Part shown: positions 28,401 through 43,400 of the stretch, piece by piece
Layout of the letters: every line of letters starts with the position of its first letter
Position numbering within the stretch: position 1 is the stretch's first letter
Assembly (NCBI GenBank): GCA_002633005.1
Contig: NMRA01000373.1
Location: 62,001 to 126,000 of the forward strand
Length of the DNA: 64,000 nt
Direction: 5' to 3'
DNA from: Phoronis australis
Taxonomy: Eukaryota > Phoronida > Phoronidae
The notes under the pieces: model-generated
The model's database searches: none
What the model was told of the DNA's origin: nothing
Seen by the model: only the letters and a program-made list of their open reading frames with translations
Translations under genes and position numbers: made by a program

Positions 28401-31400
28401 GGACCCATCAACCTATCATAGATTTATTCTCTTACAAATACCATATTTACCATTGCGTTACACAAGCAAACTCCATGCCAAAGACTTACCTTCACTGTCT
28501 GACTGCTGACGTTATTGGCAGCAATAACCTCTAATGTCATAATGCCAGGAAGGGTGTACATGTGAGTCAGTGTAGTGGCCGACTCGTTGTATGTGCTGTT
28601 GGAACCATCACCCCAGTATATTACATAGTTATGGAAAGTGCCATTGTGTGCCTTTAGGTGAACTTGGTGGTCGATCCCAGTGCACCCTATTGACAGGTGA
28701 AGAATGGTTTAATTATTGAAGCTGTTAAGCACAAACACCAGCAAACTACAATCTCCATCTTTTGTTCAAGCACATAACCTATCCATTCCTCATTGACCTG
28801 AGAGACACATTTATGTTTTTGACATTTGGAAATAAATTTAATACTGCAACATAAATAATTTGTCATTTTGTCTACCGTAAGGCTAACAAAACTTGCCATC
28901 AAAATCATAAGTCTACTGCAGCACCTACTGCAGTTATAGAAAATCAAATGCAATGACTAATGAATCTCTTGAAAACTCATAATTTCTCCAGGACTAGCTG
29001 AAATAAGCACTATGTAAATAAAATATACTGGTGAACACCTTACAAAAAATATTTGCACCAGCTCTCAACATATGATCTTGACCAGGAAAAATGACGGTAT
29101 TCTCTTTAAATTTACAGGCCTCTCATTATGTAAGAAAAACTCAATGCAGTAACACTGGGAAAACCTTGACTATATTCTTGATACTTTTAGGAACGTGCCC
29201 TTTGAAATATAGATATCCGCCCTTTTAGAGAGTAACCATGAATAAAACAGACCCATTTGTTGAAAAACAAAACTATCAGAGGTTTTCCTCATAAATCTTT
29301 TGTGGGTTTTTAAACCAAATTAAATAATAAAGAATTAAAATTTAATGAAGGATCTTTCAGACCATATTCTTTTTTAAACACAAAAGTTTGATAAAACATA
29401 ACTGATTGCCAAAACTGACCACTTTTCTAATAATTCTAAAATTGGTGACGGATGGAAGCTATGGTGCAGAACACGAAAATGGTGAAGTATTTATTTGACG
29501 CAATTTCATATCTCTTTTGAAACGAACATAATTTCACTATACCGCCATATCATGATCAAAATTGGTGAGACCTCACAATAGATTGATGAACAGAACATAG
29601 CAATGTTTATAAAAATATGTACATACACGTAAGTCAAATAGATTTTACCTGTCTTGTTAACAATGAAGTCCAAACCGGAGACAATTTCTTGAACATGGAT
29701 CGTCCTTGACACATTCCTGGTGGCGACCAAGGCTTTGCTGGTGACCACAGCAGTAGCATCATAGAAACCAGATGAGTTGCTATACCGATACTGTGGCATC
29801 AAGATACAAGTGGGACGTGCAACGATGAATTTGACATATGTCGAGACTTGACGGGGATTCCCCGCAGAAGTGTTGAGTAGAAGGTCCCCTAAACTGATGT
29901 TTGAAAAGTAAACTTCACTTCCAGACTGAGAAACTTTGAATGCAATATTCATCTCTGCAGAGTTGTTGTAACGAGTGGCTGGGATGTCTCCTTTCTTCAC
30001 TTTTATCGGGTTGACGAATTTGTACACCTGAACTTTGCCAACTTTGTCCTTCGGCAGGTACATTTGCTGCTGTTCAACCAGTTGGTAGTGAGGCAATGGT
30101 AAATTTTCGAAGGGTGTGACCTCTTTGACAACCCCGCTAACAGAGTGTACGCATTCTTGGTGGAACAAGTTGAACTTGAAATCACCAGAGCAATTTCGAC
30201 GGAAGAAGTCAGCTTGCTTTCTGCACAACAGTGAACTGGGCAAGCAAGCCATTGCTTTGTAACAGAAAGTAAATCCATCTTGACAGAGAGGACGGTAAAT
30301 CTAGAAAAAAATTCTCCTGATATCATAAAAGTCAACTTCGCGCGACTCGGTGAAAACATTAGAAAGAACCTGATGACAGATGGACAGCATAAACAATAAG
30401 GGATTACTTGAAGAAAAGGCTTTGGGCAAAACTTCGTCAATCCTACGCCATCAAGATTGAATTCTTCAGAACCTTACCTTATTTCTATTGCATGCTTTCC
30501 AAGCATGCGTCAAAAGTTATTTAACAATGTTACTGTAAACAATGTTCTACGTGTGATGAGTGACCTGTTTTTGTAAACAGTTAGCATTGCAAGTGTAACA
30601 TAGACCAGAGGGATACTTTTGAAAAGTTACTACACAGATAAATCCTGAAAACATCAAATAATTAATTCAGCAATTGTTCATATTAGATTACAGAATGTTT
30701 ACATTGAAAATGTTTGTTGAAAAATTAAAAAGATTCAGTCTCACTTGCAAATAAACCATGTTCTAACATAATATCACCAATTTTTTATTTGTTTTAGAAA
30801 CTGTTCAAGGCATGCACACTGGCCATTAGCTACACATTAAGTTACACTTAATTTCTTATCATTATTACAGTATTTCCATCTTTATTTATTTGTCACATAA
30901 AATTATCGCCAAAATTGTCATCCTTTCATTGTTCAAGGCCTGCTACTTTGCTACAAACAGTGAAAACATATTATTAACAGAATATTGCTGTATGACATGT
31001 ACACACTACAAACCACGCTTTTAAGTGCTGGTGCACAGTGATACATGTTAGATGGATTTTCATTAGCCACCTGTTGGTTTTGTGTTGGTGATGCTGCTTC
31101 TACTGTCTCTCTTTTCCATGTGACTATATTCATTCTTCACTAGTATTTTGCTTATGTTTAAGACTGTTTGACTGACCGTATTTGTAGGTGTAACCCGTCA
31201 ATTTGAGTCATTCTTACTCCAACGCCTTTGACAATAAGTTTAGTTACAATTTTGTCATCGTGATTTATGCCAAAAATAGGTGTAAGTATATTGTATTTAG
31301 TTTTATTAATTGTCAGAACTTCACCATAGTAACACATTTTCTAAGTACCTCTTCGTATTACTATAGAGTCAAGTAGTTTGATGTTTGTTTCAGTAAGTAT

Positions 31401-34400
31401 ATAATAGACAGTTTGAAATATTAGTATCGTAATTTTGTAAAATGACTAATGCACTGTTCAATTGTATCCAAGAAGGTTGAATCAATCACAAACAAAGTTT
31501 ACCGTCATCTCATGCTCCCGTTCATCCGTGTGGGTTTAACGATTCTCGCTACCACATTGCTAGCAATAGATTAAATTTCTGTGGGGAAATTTGAAAAAGA
31601 ATAAAAGAATTACACTTCCCATCCATATTCTGAGCTAAGTAAACGAAAAATTACTATACTATTCGTATGCATCTTGCACATGTTTATAACGATCAATTTT
31701 TTTCCCCGACAAACATTTTTTGATTGCTTATTAGAACGTTTGGTAATTAAAGTAAAAATTAATCAGTTTGACACACAAAATGCCAAAGTACTTAAATTTT
31801 AATTTGCCACATTTCTCCACAAAAACCAGTTTATGGAAATTCTTCTTCTAACAAGCTTTGCTCAGTGTTGCCTAACATTTGATAAAATGTTGATCATTTG
31901 CAGCAATGTAGTCAGCCTCTGAAAATTTTAGCCATTATTTTTGTCCAAAATTGAAAAATCTTAACCCTACACATCATCAAACAAGTGTAACTTACCTGGA
32001 CAGTAGCAGTGACGGCATCAAAAGTTATAGACGTAATGGCAGCGATGGTGCCATTATGAGAAAACATTCGATTAGGCATAACAACAGTCACTGGCACAGC
32101 ACTAGAATACTTCAAATGGTCTTCTACTGTAGAGTTGCTGGTCACGTCGCCAACATGATAAATAGAAGTATCTGATACAAAGAAAATTAATATTAATTTA
32201 GCAAAGACCAATTGAATGCCTTACTAAGTTACTACTACTCAAAAAAATGATCCAAACAAGAGGGTGTCAGGACATGGAATGAGTAATGAACAAATTGGCT
32301 TTGACCTTTATACACATGGCTATTTTAAGGGAAACGTTGGTGTTTTCATTAATCAGAAGAAATATGTTTCTTTTGAATGATAGTAGGAAACAATTTTAAT
32401 GTCAAACAAGACAAGCACAGTAGGATTTGTGCACCAGTTTTATTACTCAAAGAACCAAGTCATCTTACTGAACAAGTGCTGTGTTGTCGATCGGTGATAA
32501 GGAGCTGATCACATTTGAACAAAATCATCTTACTGAACAAGGGCCGTGTTGTCGGTCGATGATTAGCAGCCGATCATATTTGAACCAGGTCATCCCATTG
32601 AACAAGGGCCATCTTGTGGGTCAGTGATAAGCAGTTGATCACATTTGAACCAAGTTATCATACTGAACAAGAGCTGTGTTATGGGTCGGTGATAGCAGCA
32701 TTTGCCACGATATTCATGTTATAACTTTTAGCACTTCACATATACATTCATTGCCACGCATTATTTCTACATCCGTCTAAAAGCTAAATCAGTACATAAA
32801 CACACTACATATATTTCATTTATTAACAGACAAATTACAATTAAAGATTTAAACTGGAGAAAGCCCTTCCCCTCCAGATTCATCAATTGTTAATTCCCAC
32901 ACCAAAAATCACACAAGACCAAAACACAAATAAACTGGTTGGCTGACACAGGCTAAAGCTTCCTTTCTTGACTTACTTTGTGATTGACCGATATAATTCT
33001 CAATGCCGTCAATACAAAAGCCCCCAGCTGCCATAAAAAGGTTGTGCAATGTCTCTGGTCTCAGATTACTCAAAGGATTTGCTTTAAGGTTGATTGCAGT
33101 CTGCTGTTTCTTGTAGTTATTACACAACTCCTAATGTTTTCTTCAACCTCAATGTACCCAAGAAACCTTACACAGTTTACAACACAGGGCTGTAGGAAGT
33201 GGGCGGGCCGGGGAGGCACGGGCCCCCCCCAAAAAAAAATTTTCAGGCGTCAGGGCTAAACCGTGGCAACCGATATACGCATGGGGCGGGGACAGTAAAT
33301 GCTAAATGCGGGTAAGAGAGAAAACTCAAGAGAACATTTAACAACTCTGTATCAGTGCATCAGGTTTACCTTTTGAGGACCCTGGCCAGAACATTGTTGT
33401 TGAGGTCTCCGCTTTCGCAGCACAGGTCGTCTAAATGCACTTGGAAACGTGCACATAATGATTCATGCATACATTTCGAAAAATCGACAAAATTTGTAAA
33501 GCGAAGCTTTTGTGGAGCATATTAATTTCCTGGATTTTTAAATTTAGTAAGTCAATTTTGCGACTGCAAAACCATTTTTCTGGAGGCCTCTCTCTGCCAA
33601 GGGATAACGGAACGACAGTCGCTTTTTTCTCGAATTGTATATCACTTGAGAAAAATTGATGAACTGACAGATATCATAAATTGCTGCACATTTCTTGATT
33701 TTTGGAAATATAGAAATTTTCAAATAGAAGGGCCCCACATCATTGTGGCCACAGTTTTTATGTTTCTATTAACATATTCTTAAAGGTACGCTCATGGAGA
33801 GAGGACCCAATGTTGGACTTGATTACGTCTATTTTCCTGTTTTTTGTGAAATCGTGCAACCAACTTTCATGTTGAAGAAGGTCACTTCCTACACAGTCGT
33901 CTGACCACACGACAGTGGAATGAACTGTCACTCTTTTCCAAGCTTAATGATGTTTAGCTTTTCATAACTAAGGTGTCCCATATCAGACAGCACCCTCTCT
34001 CCGTGGAGCAGTTCAGAGCAATGTCCCTTTATCCCTCCATACATGTAAGCCCGACACTGCCAAGTATTCACGAGGAAGTTGTGATTCGAAATTCATCACT
34101 GCAGTATCAAAACATTTGGCCCAAACAACCAAAAAATGTGAAAAAATACAATAGCATTGACCGCCTTCGAAAGAGGGTCAGGAATTTTAAAGAGCATGAA
34201 GACCGCAGTTTGCTAATTAATTATACAAAAGGACTATTTCCGGTGGTTTAAGTTATAAAATAATGTTACTGGTTCCCATATTATCACAACAAGCATCTCT
34301 TTTGAAGATGGTTACTATGAGTTGTTTGTCAGGAATTACCACATGTTGAAAACATTGCTGTCGAGGCTACCATTGGGGTGACCGTGTACATGTCAAATGA

Positions 34401-37400
34401 GGGTACCCAAATACTCGCAATAATCATCACATTAAACAAATATTTCAGCATTTTTTTAGGTCAAGTTAAACTCGTGAACCGTTATAGGTACCTCGAAAGA
34501 GCAAAAGTACACCTTACTATGAATGCCTAATCTCCCATTTCCCCTGGTTATCCGTCAAAAATCTGAGAGTATGCCTGCGGAAATTGCTTATAACATACGG
34601 GTCAACAAATTCGTTGGTTTCTGATTTACATGTTTATGAATCTGCCAAAAACGACACGTTAATAGGAGATTTTTGGCAATTAGAAGCTAATATTTTACAC
34701 AATATACAGGATTCAGGGAATTAAGTTGAAACCTGTCACTAACAGGGGATCAAAAAGGAATTAAGTCATTAAATCAAGGTAAACGCATTGCTCATGGATT
34801 TGACTGTTGGTTTCTTTCTGATTTACGTGTTTATGTGTCTATAGGAAAGTGGACTGATTGAGAGATGACTTTTTTGACAATAAGATCCTAATCTTATAAG
34901 AAATGACAATACTTCACTGAACTTAATTGCAGGCCGACATTGGGAAAATTCGAGCTATCATCAGAACCCCAAATATAAAAGTGCAATAAACGATTTTTGT
35001 CAATCTGTCTCAAGGAAATTGATGAATTTCGGACAGCTCAATAATGTGTCCTAAAATGTTCTCACAATTCAAATGACAATAAATTGTTTATTGGCTTAGG
35101 AACTAGATTACTGGGTTTAAGTTTACAAACCGTAGATCCAAAACGAAGTTTAAGAGCTCAAATAAATAAAATCAAACTTATTGGTCATGAACTTGGAAAG
35201 GTTGTTTTTTGAACTTCCTTGATGTTTTTGGTTTCCAGTAGTATTGCGCAATGGATTTTTGTTCTTCAAAACTGCATCGTTTGCTTGCATTTCCCGTGCA
35301 TACGACACACATGACATGCATGCACCCAGCCTAAAATATAGGGGGGGTCGAATTTTTGAGGATGTGGACCTTTTACTAAAGAAAAAGACGAATGCCGGGG
35401 GTTCGTTCAGGGCTATGAATTGTGCATACGCCAATTAATCCTGCCTTTTTAGTGGACTTTTGTCTGGTTTTTCTCGAGGTTGACCTTTTTGCCCACTTTG
35501 CCATCAAGTCCCCCCCAGGTGCGCGCATGCACAGAGCACATCATGACAGCCACACCCATGTTAAAAATAAGGTGCAACCATACAGTAGGCCTGCTTAAAA
35601 TCTCAGATACCCACGGGAACTGAATTTGAACTCCAGACGTTGAAGTGTGCAATACATTTTTGGGACACACTCTGTATCATTTTCCCTAGCAACCAGAAAC
35701 TGAGTTACCGGCTGTGCTTCACCAAGGGATTCTGAAACGGCCACAGAGGCACTCATACAAGGCACCTCGGGACTTTACTTTTCCAAACATTACTTCAAAG
35801 ATGATAATAAAAGGAACCTTGACCTTCGATCCAGCTATAGTTACTTCAGGCAGCTCCCAGCTACCCGTCAGTGCGCTCAGGGCCTAGACCGGCAATCTTA
35901 CTCTTTGTTAATCTTTGTTGGTTCACGGTTACTCAAATCCTGATGGCTGCATCCCCGGTATTACCCCCACCTCAGAGTGGCGAACGTGCGGGGGGGNGGG
36001 GGGGAAGGGTGACGATAGCTAGGGGGTAGGTTGGCGAAGTCAAATTGGTTTGAGCCCCTTCATTAATTTTTTCCTTCCTACGGGCCTGCAACAATGTTTG
36101 GGTAAGTGCAGACCTTAGTACACATTGCTTTGTCTTCTTGTTTTTGCTCTATTTCATAACTTCACATAAAGTATGGTAATAGTTAGCCTCCTCTCAAGGT
36201 TAGGAAACAAGGTAACCTCTACCACATTTCACCCTGCTTAGCTAGCTCTATCACAAAACACAAAAATTGAATTGGTCCCTTTTACATACACAAAATCTCG
36301 GTTTTATAATGAAAAAGAGCGTACTTGCAAAATGTTCTTGCTCATGCACTGCCAAATTCATTACACTGCAAAGTTTTTGTTTTTGTTAAAAATTAATTCA
36401 TTTCTTAAATTTCACTGTTTATCTAAGTCATGTAACCTAACTATATTAAGTTAGCATGGGTGGTGCATCATAAGGAGCTGGGGTGCTATAGCCCCGGCCC
36501 ACTTTTTTCAGTGACGCGATGTCCACGGGCGGTGTACCACAGGAAGGCTTGGGAGTTTCAGCCCCCACTTTTTTCAGTGCTGTGCTGCCCATGGTTAGGC
36601 ATAAACTCTCCAAAATTAATTTGGCAATTCAGATCGGATGAGATTGATCTAGAAATCAATATTTTGAATATTGGTGATTTATCAACTGCTATAGATACAC
36701 CTTTTGGAACTGGTGCAAAGATAAACAAAGAACAACACTTGATGACTGTGCGATAACTCAACTCGTAACTTCAAAAATCTTTCCATTCCGGAGTCCATTG
36801 CCCTGACAGCCTGACAATAGACAGTGGGGGGGGTTAAAGCCCCCATGTGGTGCACTGCCTATGGACCATGGGCGGCACATAACTGAAAAATTGGGCCTGT
36901 ATCATGCCCCCCCCCCCCAGCCTCCTATGGTGCGCCGCCAATACCTCAATGGGCCTGCGGCATTCAGCCCGGCTTCAGTTCAGGGCGATGCCGATGCATT
37001 GCATTGCCTACCGCGTGTATGGACTGTGGAGCAGTTTGGAGTCAGAGTTGATATACTGATTTGCTGACGCAAATGCTGCACTAACTACTTTAGACTTAAC
37101 GGGTGACATTTCGCGATTTTTTGTAGATTCGAATTAAACAATGCCTTCCCACCGACTCCGTGTAAAATTTCTTCAAAAATTGGATGAATGAAGGAAAAAT
37201 GGCGCCCAGGTAACACAATTTTATCTCTAATGTAAAAGAACTTGTTAGTGCGACATCTGTTGTCAATCGCACGGCTGTTGAAACACCCATGGCCAAATAA
37301 CGCCAACATCCGTCATTCAATTCACAAAACAACTTTTAATTTGTAATTATATAGTAAAGTATCGGTTATTCACAAATTTAAACAACTTGGTTATTTGATT

Positions 37401-40400
37401 AATTTAACGATTAGGTTTTTTATTTTCATAAAGTCGGTCTCATATTCAGCAGCATTGGATTCTGTTTTGCCGGTTACCAACGAGATAACAGAGGAAACAT
37501 TTCAGACTTTATTGGGGTTGGCCCACCCTAAAATTACTAAATTGTCTCATCCACTCACTGCCTGTGACTTGAGTTGGTAACGAAAATGAGATCCTGTCAC
37601 GGTGGAGAATAGTATGAGACCGACTTCATGTGAGTAAAAGGCCTAGTCTGATTTTTGTAATTGAGCAAGGCTAAACTGGGCGAAATGCAGGTTTACATGT
37701 TTCTCCCCCTCAACCTACCATTACTCCTCTGATTTACATAAGTGGCTCGATCAATTACTCTTTTATTTTTTTCTTTTCATTGTTGTACTGTTTTCCTCAG
37801 ATTTTTCTTTCAGTTTACAATAAAATGTGTCGAAAATAAAATGTTTTGATTCGACTTTTGATGACTCTCCGTGTTGTAGTGGTTAAGGTGCTGGACTCGA
37901 ATTATCTGTAGTTTCAGAAGTTGTGGGTTCAAATCCTGCCTCGGACAAAAAATCTCACAATGAGTGTCCGCCTGCTTGTTCTTCTAAGAACGCGGCAACA
38001 CCTGACGATGGCCGGAGAACAGACCGACCGAAACGTCGTGGCAGTGTAAATAAACCAAGAGATTATTTTAATAATAGTAATGTTTTGATTTGTGCCTGCA
38101 CATAGGCCTACTTTACATGCCTGATCGTGGTATGGTACAGAAGTGTTAGAATGCTTACCGATTGAAGGTATGGTGTGATTTTGGTCTTCTCCCCAATCGA
38201 ACTTTAATTCCACAGCGGTTCCACCGTCGATGCATACTTTGCAATGAAACGCAACATGAAGGCCAACATAGTGGGGACACTCAAGATCGACGCTGTTGAC
38301 GTAAGCGTGCACATCAAACCCACTACTCGCTGTCGCAGTGCCACGAAAAATCGCAGAACCATCATAACCGGCAACAGATGTAAATAAGCTGTGGCGACCT
38401 GTTGGAAGTAATTACAAGTTAGCCCGGAACTTTTTAGCACTGTCTGATGGAATACACTGTGACTCCATTAGAAGAAAAAAGTAATAGCTAGTCTTTTGTC
38501 AGAAAATGTTTCACATTGCATGCAGTGGCATCAGTATCAACATAATGTAGAACTTTAATTATTCCACATTTGCCCATTTTACTGACGATGAGTACGTTTT
38601 GAAATGAGTAGTCGTCAAATTAAATGTAAACGTCCACTGTAATATCACGTAGGTTGAGAATAAGACGCCTGTTGACGCGGTCCACATTTTTTAAATTAAT
38701 TCTATTCTACAGGACTGACAACACGTGCTGTTGAAGTAGAAAGCTTACCGATTATCGTGGGGATGATTTCCTGTTGGCTTTCTTTTGAATGCATGACCAC
38801 TTGCTCGTTTCCTCTGACATCATACACTTCTGTCTTGCATTCAATACTATAAGTCTTGTCAGTCACAAGTATCGAAACTTTCAAGGGTTGTCCCAACTCG
38901 ACAATTTCTAAAACGCATACTTGAATTACAGTTTAACTGCCCCGATCTGTCGCCCTTTTACCTCAGTCTATTTCTCCTACGCGCCATTCTTACAAGAGCA
39001 TGCATCTCTACATATGGTAAAACGCATTACCTACACTCTGGGCATGCAAATATATCTACCCTCTTAAATTATGACTAACCATTTCACAGCGACATTTCAT
39101 TATATGGGCGCATTCATCGCAACTTCACTGAACTGCTAAATGTGTGTTTCAGAAAAACTCAAGTTAACGTCAACGTTAAAGCCTTCCCTGAACGTAGTTT
39201 TATTACTTTAGACCTGCTGAGCTATCAAGAAAGTTCTTGCAATGTTTAAACGATAGACGCGGTTTAAACACTCGGCGCAGGTCGGGTATGTCAAACAATC
39301 TGCGAAGTAACATTTCGCGCCACATTGCGTCACCGAGAGAACACAGTTTAAATTCTCTTGCCGTTAGTAGTGTTTATTGTTATGTATTTTCCGGAGTACG
39401 CGACGAGCTTTATTACTGAGTAAAACAAGATGAAGATTGCGAATAATGTCATTTATTATGACGTAAGTACAAGAGATAGCTGAGGGGCCTCAGAGGAAAT
39501 GTACAAAGAGAAGACTAAAGGCAAACAAAAAGCTTGAAGGGCCTAACAGATAATGTGCAATAAGAAAAATAAAAAACAGGCACCCAGGATGGAGGGTGGG
39601 AAAAATAGTGAAAAAAAACATAGAAGTCTTCTAGACAACAAGGTAGACCACGCAATACTTAATAAGGGAACATGAGTGACCAATCAGGTGTCGAGTAGAG
39701 AGGTGTATAAATACAAAAGTAGATCCGGGAAGACAATCAATAGAAATGAGTAATGTAAAACAAACCCTTAGGGTTCATGTAAAAATAAAAGTAAGAAATA
39801 TCAAATTAATAAAGATAAATGCATTTAACAAGTGTGTGCAGGCGTCGATGATATCCGTGTTATTCACTGAACCTCAGATTTCTCGCGGTGTACTACACTG
39901 AGTCACGTTCTTCGAAAGCCTCACCCAAGTTTGGCAAATGGTGGCGTCGGTCAACGTTTTCAGTTGTCAGAGACTGGGCATATCAGAATAAATATTGATT
40001 AAGAAATTAGTAAGAAGAGATCCATTTTAAGTTGCCCAAAATATGTGCATACGTGCTTTTAAATCATGGGGTGAAACTTAATTGTTGACATGTACTTTAA
40101 CGTCAAAATCTATTTTTAGATGGTGTATACAACTTTCACTGTTCTGGGGTCAAAGCACTCTACAGATTTTAGAAATTTCTGAGAACAAATCGTAACAGCC
40201 AATCACTTGCATGTGATCATGTGGTTTTTATTAGCCAGTCGCTAAATAAGTAGACTATTGTAATATGGGCTAAGATCAAGAAGATATTCAGATGAGCTAC
40301 AGTAAAGACTTGCTACAGTGTACAGAGGAAATTGTACGACAAAGTCATCTCGTGGAAGATTCTATAAAGGATCTTGGCAAGGGCAAGGGTTAACGAACAG

Positions 40401-43400
40401 GAAGTTAACTAAGAGCTTGTCACTTGCATCGTGGGTAGTAATATACTGCCTGACGTGTTGCGTCACCAGAGACTGTGATCAGCAAGAAGAATCGTGGGTA
40501 GAAGACATTGTCTGCAAGCGGTTGCGTCACCAGAGACTGTGACCAGCAAGTACACTGTCGCTAAGCAATGTGTGTAGTTCGGAGATTCACCAACAGGACT
40601 GTCGTCGAACAAGGGGAGAGTAATACGGCTTGGATAATAGATAAGACATTTGATTATTTTTGTTGATTGATTGAAGTAATCTTTAAAGAGTGCGCTAGCG
40701 TAGTTACTCTTCTTTGTAGTTGATTGCATAATTAACAAAAGGTTTCACCTGTATAATTAGTGGTTGTCATAAAATATATTAATTACTGGATTTAATCATT
40801 CTCTCTCCATCTACCCTCAATCTCAAAGCATAGCTACCTTTTAAACAAGCCCACAGTCAATCTCTGACAGGACAATTTTAACATGGTGAAGGTTCTTAAC
40901 CTACGCAAATAACCGTTCGACATAAACTTGAGGGTATGCAAAAACATTATTTTGTTCAAAATGGCAACCCGTGAGAATGCTCCGTCACGATTTTAACATT
41001 TCATTATAGCGGTTAAATCGAACTAATTTGTTTTGGAGCTTAGTACCTGGCAAGACAACAGAAATTTTGATCACTCTTGCAGGAGTCTTGGCTACTGTAA
41101 AATCTTTCCACAGTGTGGCTTGCTCCAGGCAGCTCGTAGTAAGGTTGATACCCCTGCCAGGCGGAAAACACAGACAATTCGTCTCCCAGATTCCATCAAA
41201 CCTGCAAATAAAACGAAGATTTTCATACAATAGTACAAGTTCATTATACGTCACTAGCCAGCTGCATTCGACAGTGTTTAACAACTTAACATTCTGTCAG
41301 AGACGCTTCAGGATGCACCGACAGGTCTAAAGGAGCCACGTGCTCGTAATCCAGCAATTATGTTGTAAACAGCGTACCTGACGCTAACCAATTTTTAAAA
41401 ATATTATTTGCAATCGACTTTAAACAAATGTTGTGAAACGGATGTGTTTTGTATGAAATACTTTCACCAAAAATGGAGAGAAACGGTCCATTTTCAGAGA
41501 AATTACTCTTAACTTTCACTGATTGATTCCTTTGTGTGACTGTAATTTCTGACCAGATTACCCACACTGTTGTGAACCAACACAAACGGCGTGCTGGACA
41601 AGTTTAATCGAGCGTGATTCAAGATTAGATCGTGATAGTGGAAATTTTCCACTTCAGGAAAATGGTACATAATGACAGATCAGTTACATTGAATTTTATC
41701 GAATTTGCCGGGCTATACATATCTGTTCTCAATTGTAGTTACTGCCGTGAAACTTAGAACAAATATTTCCGCATTTTGTGTTGTGTTGTTTTTTAGACAC
41801 ATTTATCTTCATGGTGCAAAAACATTACAAATCAAAAGTTTTGGTACTTAAATTTTTATGCGAAGGATGTTTGAATGACACGCCAGTTGACACTGACGCT
41901 GCAGGAATCGTTGACAAACCTCAGTGGAGTGCTCCATCACATTCGTGCGATTGTGACAAATATGAAGATTCGTACAATGGTTAGAATGAATAGCCGCACT
42001 GAAAGTGCAGTGCTCAGCAATGAAAGGCAAATGGTTTAAACTCTGCCGTGTAACTCCGTAGCATGCACCCACCCAGGGGGGCTCGGGGGGCTCGAACGGC
42101 AAAAAGGTCCGCCTCCGAGAAATAAAAAGTCTGAGAAAATGAGATAAAAGTCCACTACATAAGCAGGACCCGCAATTCACAGTGGTGCCCCTGTTTTTTT
42201 TTAGTCCGCCTGCTTTTTTGTTACCTAAAGGTCCACAACGTCGGGTATTCGAGCCCCCGATATTAAAGGCTGGGTGCACGCATGCGTAGTGAAACAGGAC
42301 ATTGCTTTCAGTTTGAGACAGCGGACGTGGGGCAAGGGTATTGGACAGAGATGATTCTTGGTTTGAGCGATGTGTCAGAGTCGCGGGCTGCACTTAAAGT
42401 CAAGAACTCCTTGATGAATGGACAAGGATAAGACAGATTAAAAATTCTGTTGCAACCGATTTCATAAAGGTGGTTGAAACTGAACTTAGCATGACCAGGT
42501 TCTAGTATAGATAATCTGCATTTCACAAAAGCGGTTTTACCTTTAGGCCAGTGGTATAGTAAAACTTGGTTTAACTCCAGTTTAGATCTGGTCTAAGCCT
42601 GTTTTCATTTCACCGACAAGGTCTACATTCCTTAGACCTATTAATCCAGGTTTAACTTTGGACTTGGTCAGACCCAGGTTTAGTACTGTTAAATATGTCA
42701 GGCATTTACGTCACAGTTTCAGAGCGAGAATGGAGTATTTCAATATATTATTTTGACGATGACGCAAGATCAAGCGTAGGACGAGGGCATCCAGGGTTTT
42801 TAAGGGGTGGGGCAAGTCAACAAATTGAAAATTATAGATTTGATATCACTAAAATCAAAGGAAAGGGGGTCCACGCCCCTTAACTCCCTTGGATCCGCCT
42901 ACGCGTAGACCGGTACGTGCTGTATGGTCATTGTCATTCGGATTCCTCAGAATAAGATTGGTCGAACAGGGTGTCATCATGATCGTCGTAAGCGCTACGG
43001 GTTTGACTGAAAACAGCATCTTCTGATTCTTCTGACTGAGTTCTACCTCCACTGGTCCCCGATTTAATGAAGGGGTCCTGCCTCCACCCTTTGGCCGTGA
43101 AAAATAAACACCAAAATGACATGGAAATAAATTTGGGCATTTAGGAAGTTGCGGCTAATAGTGAGCATGTACTCTAATTTGTGTACGTTTATTGGAAACA
43201 GCCATTACATTTTCCCATAAGAAAAGCTTTGAGACCTTTTCCGCAAATGTCTGCACTGATTCTATCAGTGTGTGCCATTGTAGACCTCTATTGTAAAAAT
43301 GGGTTCGCTTTAAAAATTCATAACCCATGATAAACCCTTCTCTTGGGAACTTAAACGGAAAAGGCGCTCTTTCACCCACCCATCTGAGCGACATCCCTCC

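Noticed and set aside
32909-33127. Possible receptor exon in intron 7
   Set aside because: Exons 7 and 8 join directly in phase 1 inside one PKD-like module; no acceptor fits and the protein has no family features.
33973-34251. 92-residue plus-strand open frame as a gene
   Set aside because: It lies within intron 7, has no splice signals, domain or codon bias that would support it.
37864-37946. Functional tRNA gene
   Set aside because: A and B boxes are present, but the stem pairing is poor and the sequence runs into a SINE body with an AT-rich tail.
41848-42393. 181-residue minus-strand open frame
   Set aside because: It runs through the MITE at 42059-42288 and has no recognisable domain; chance frame across a repeat.
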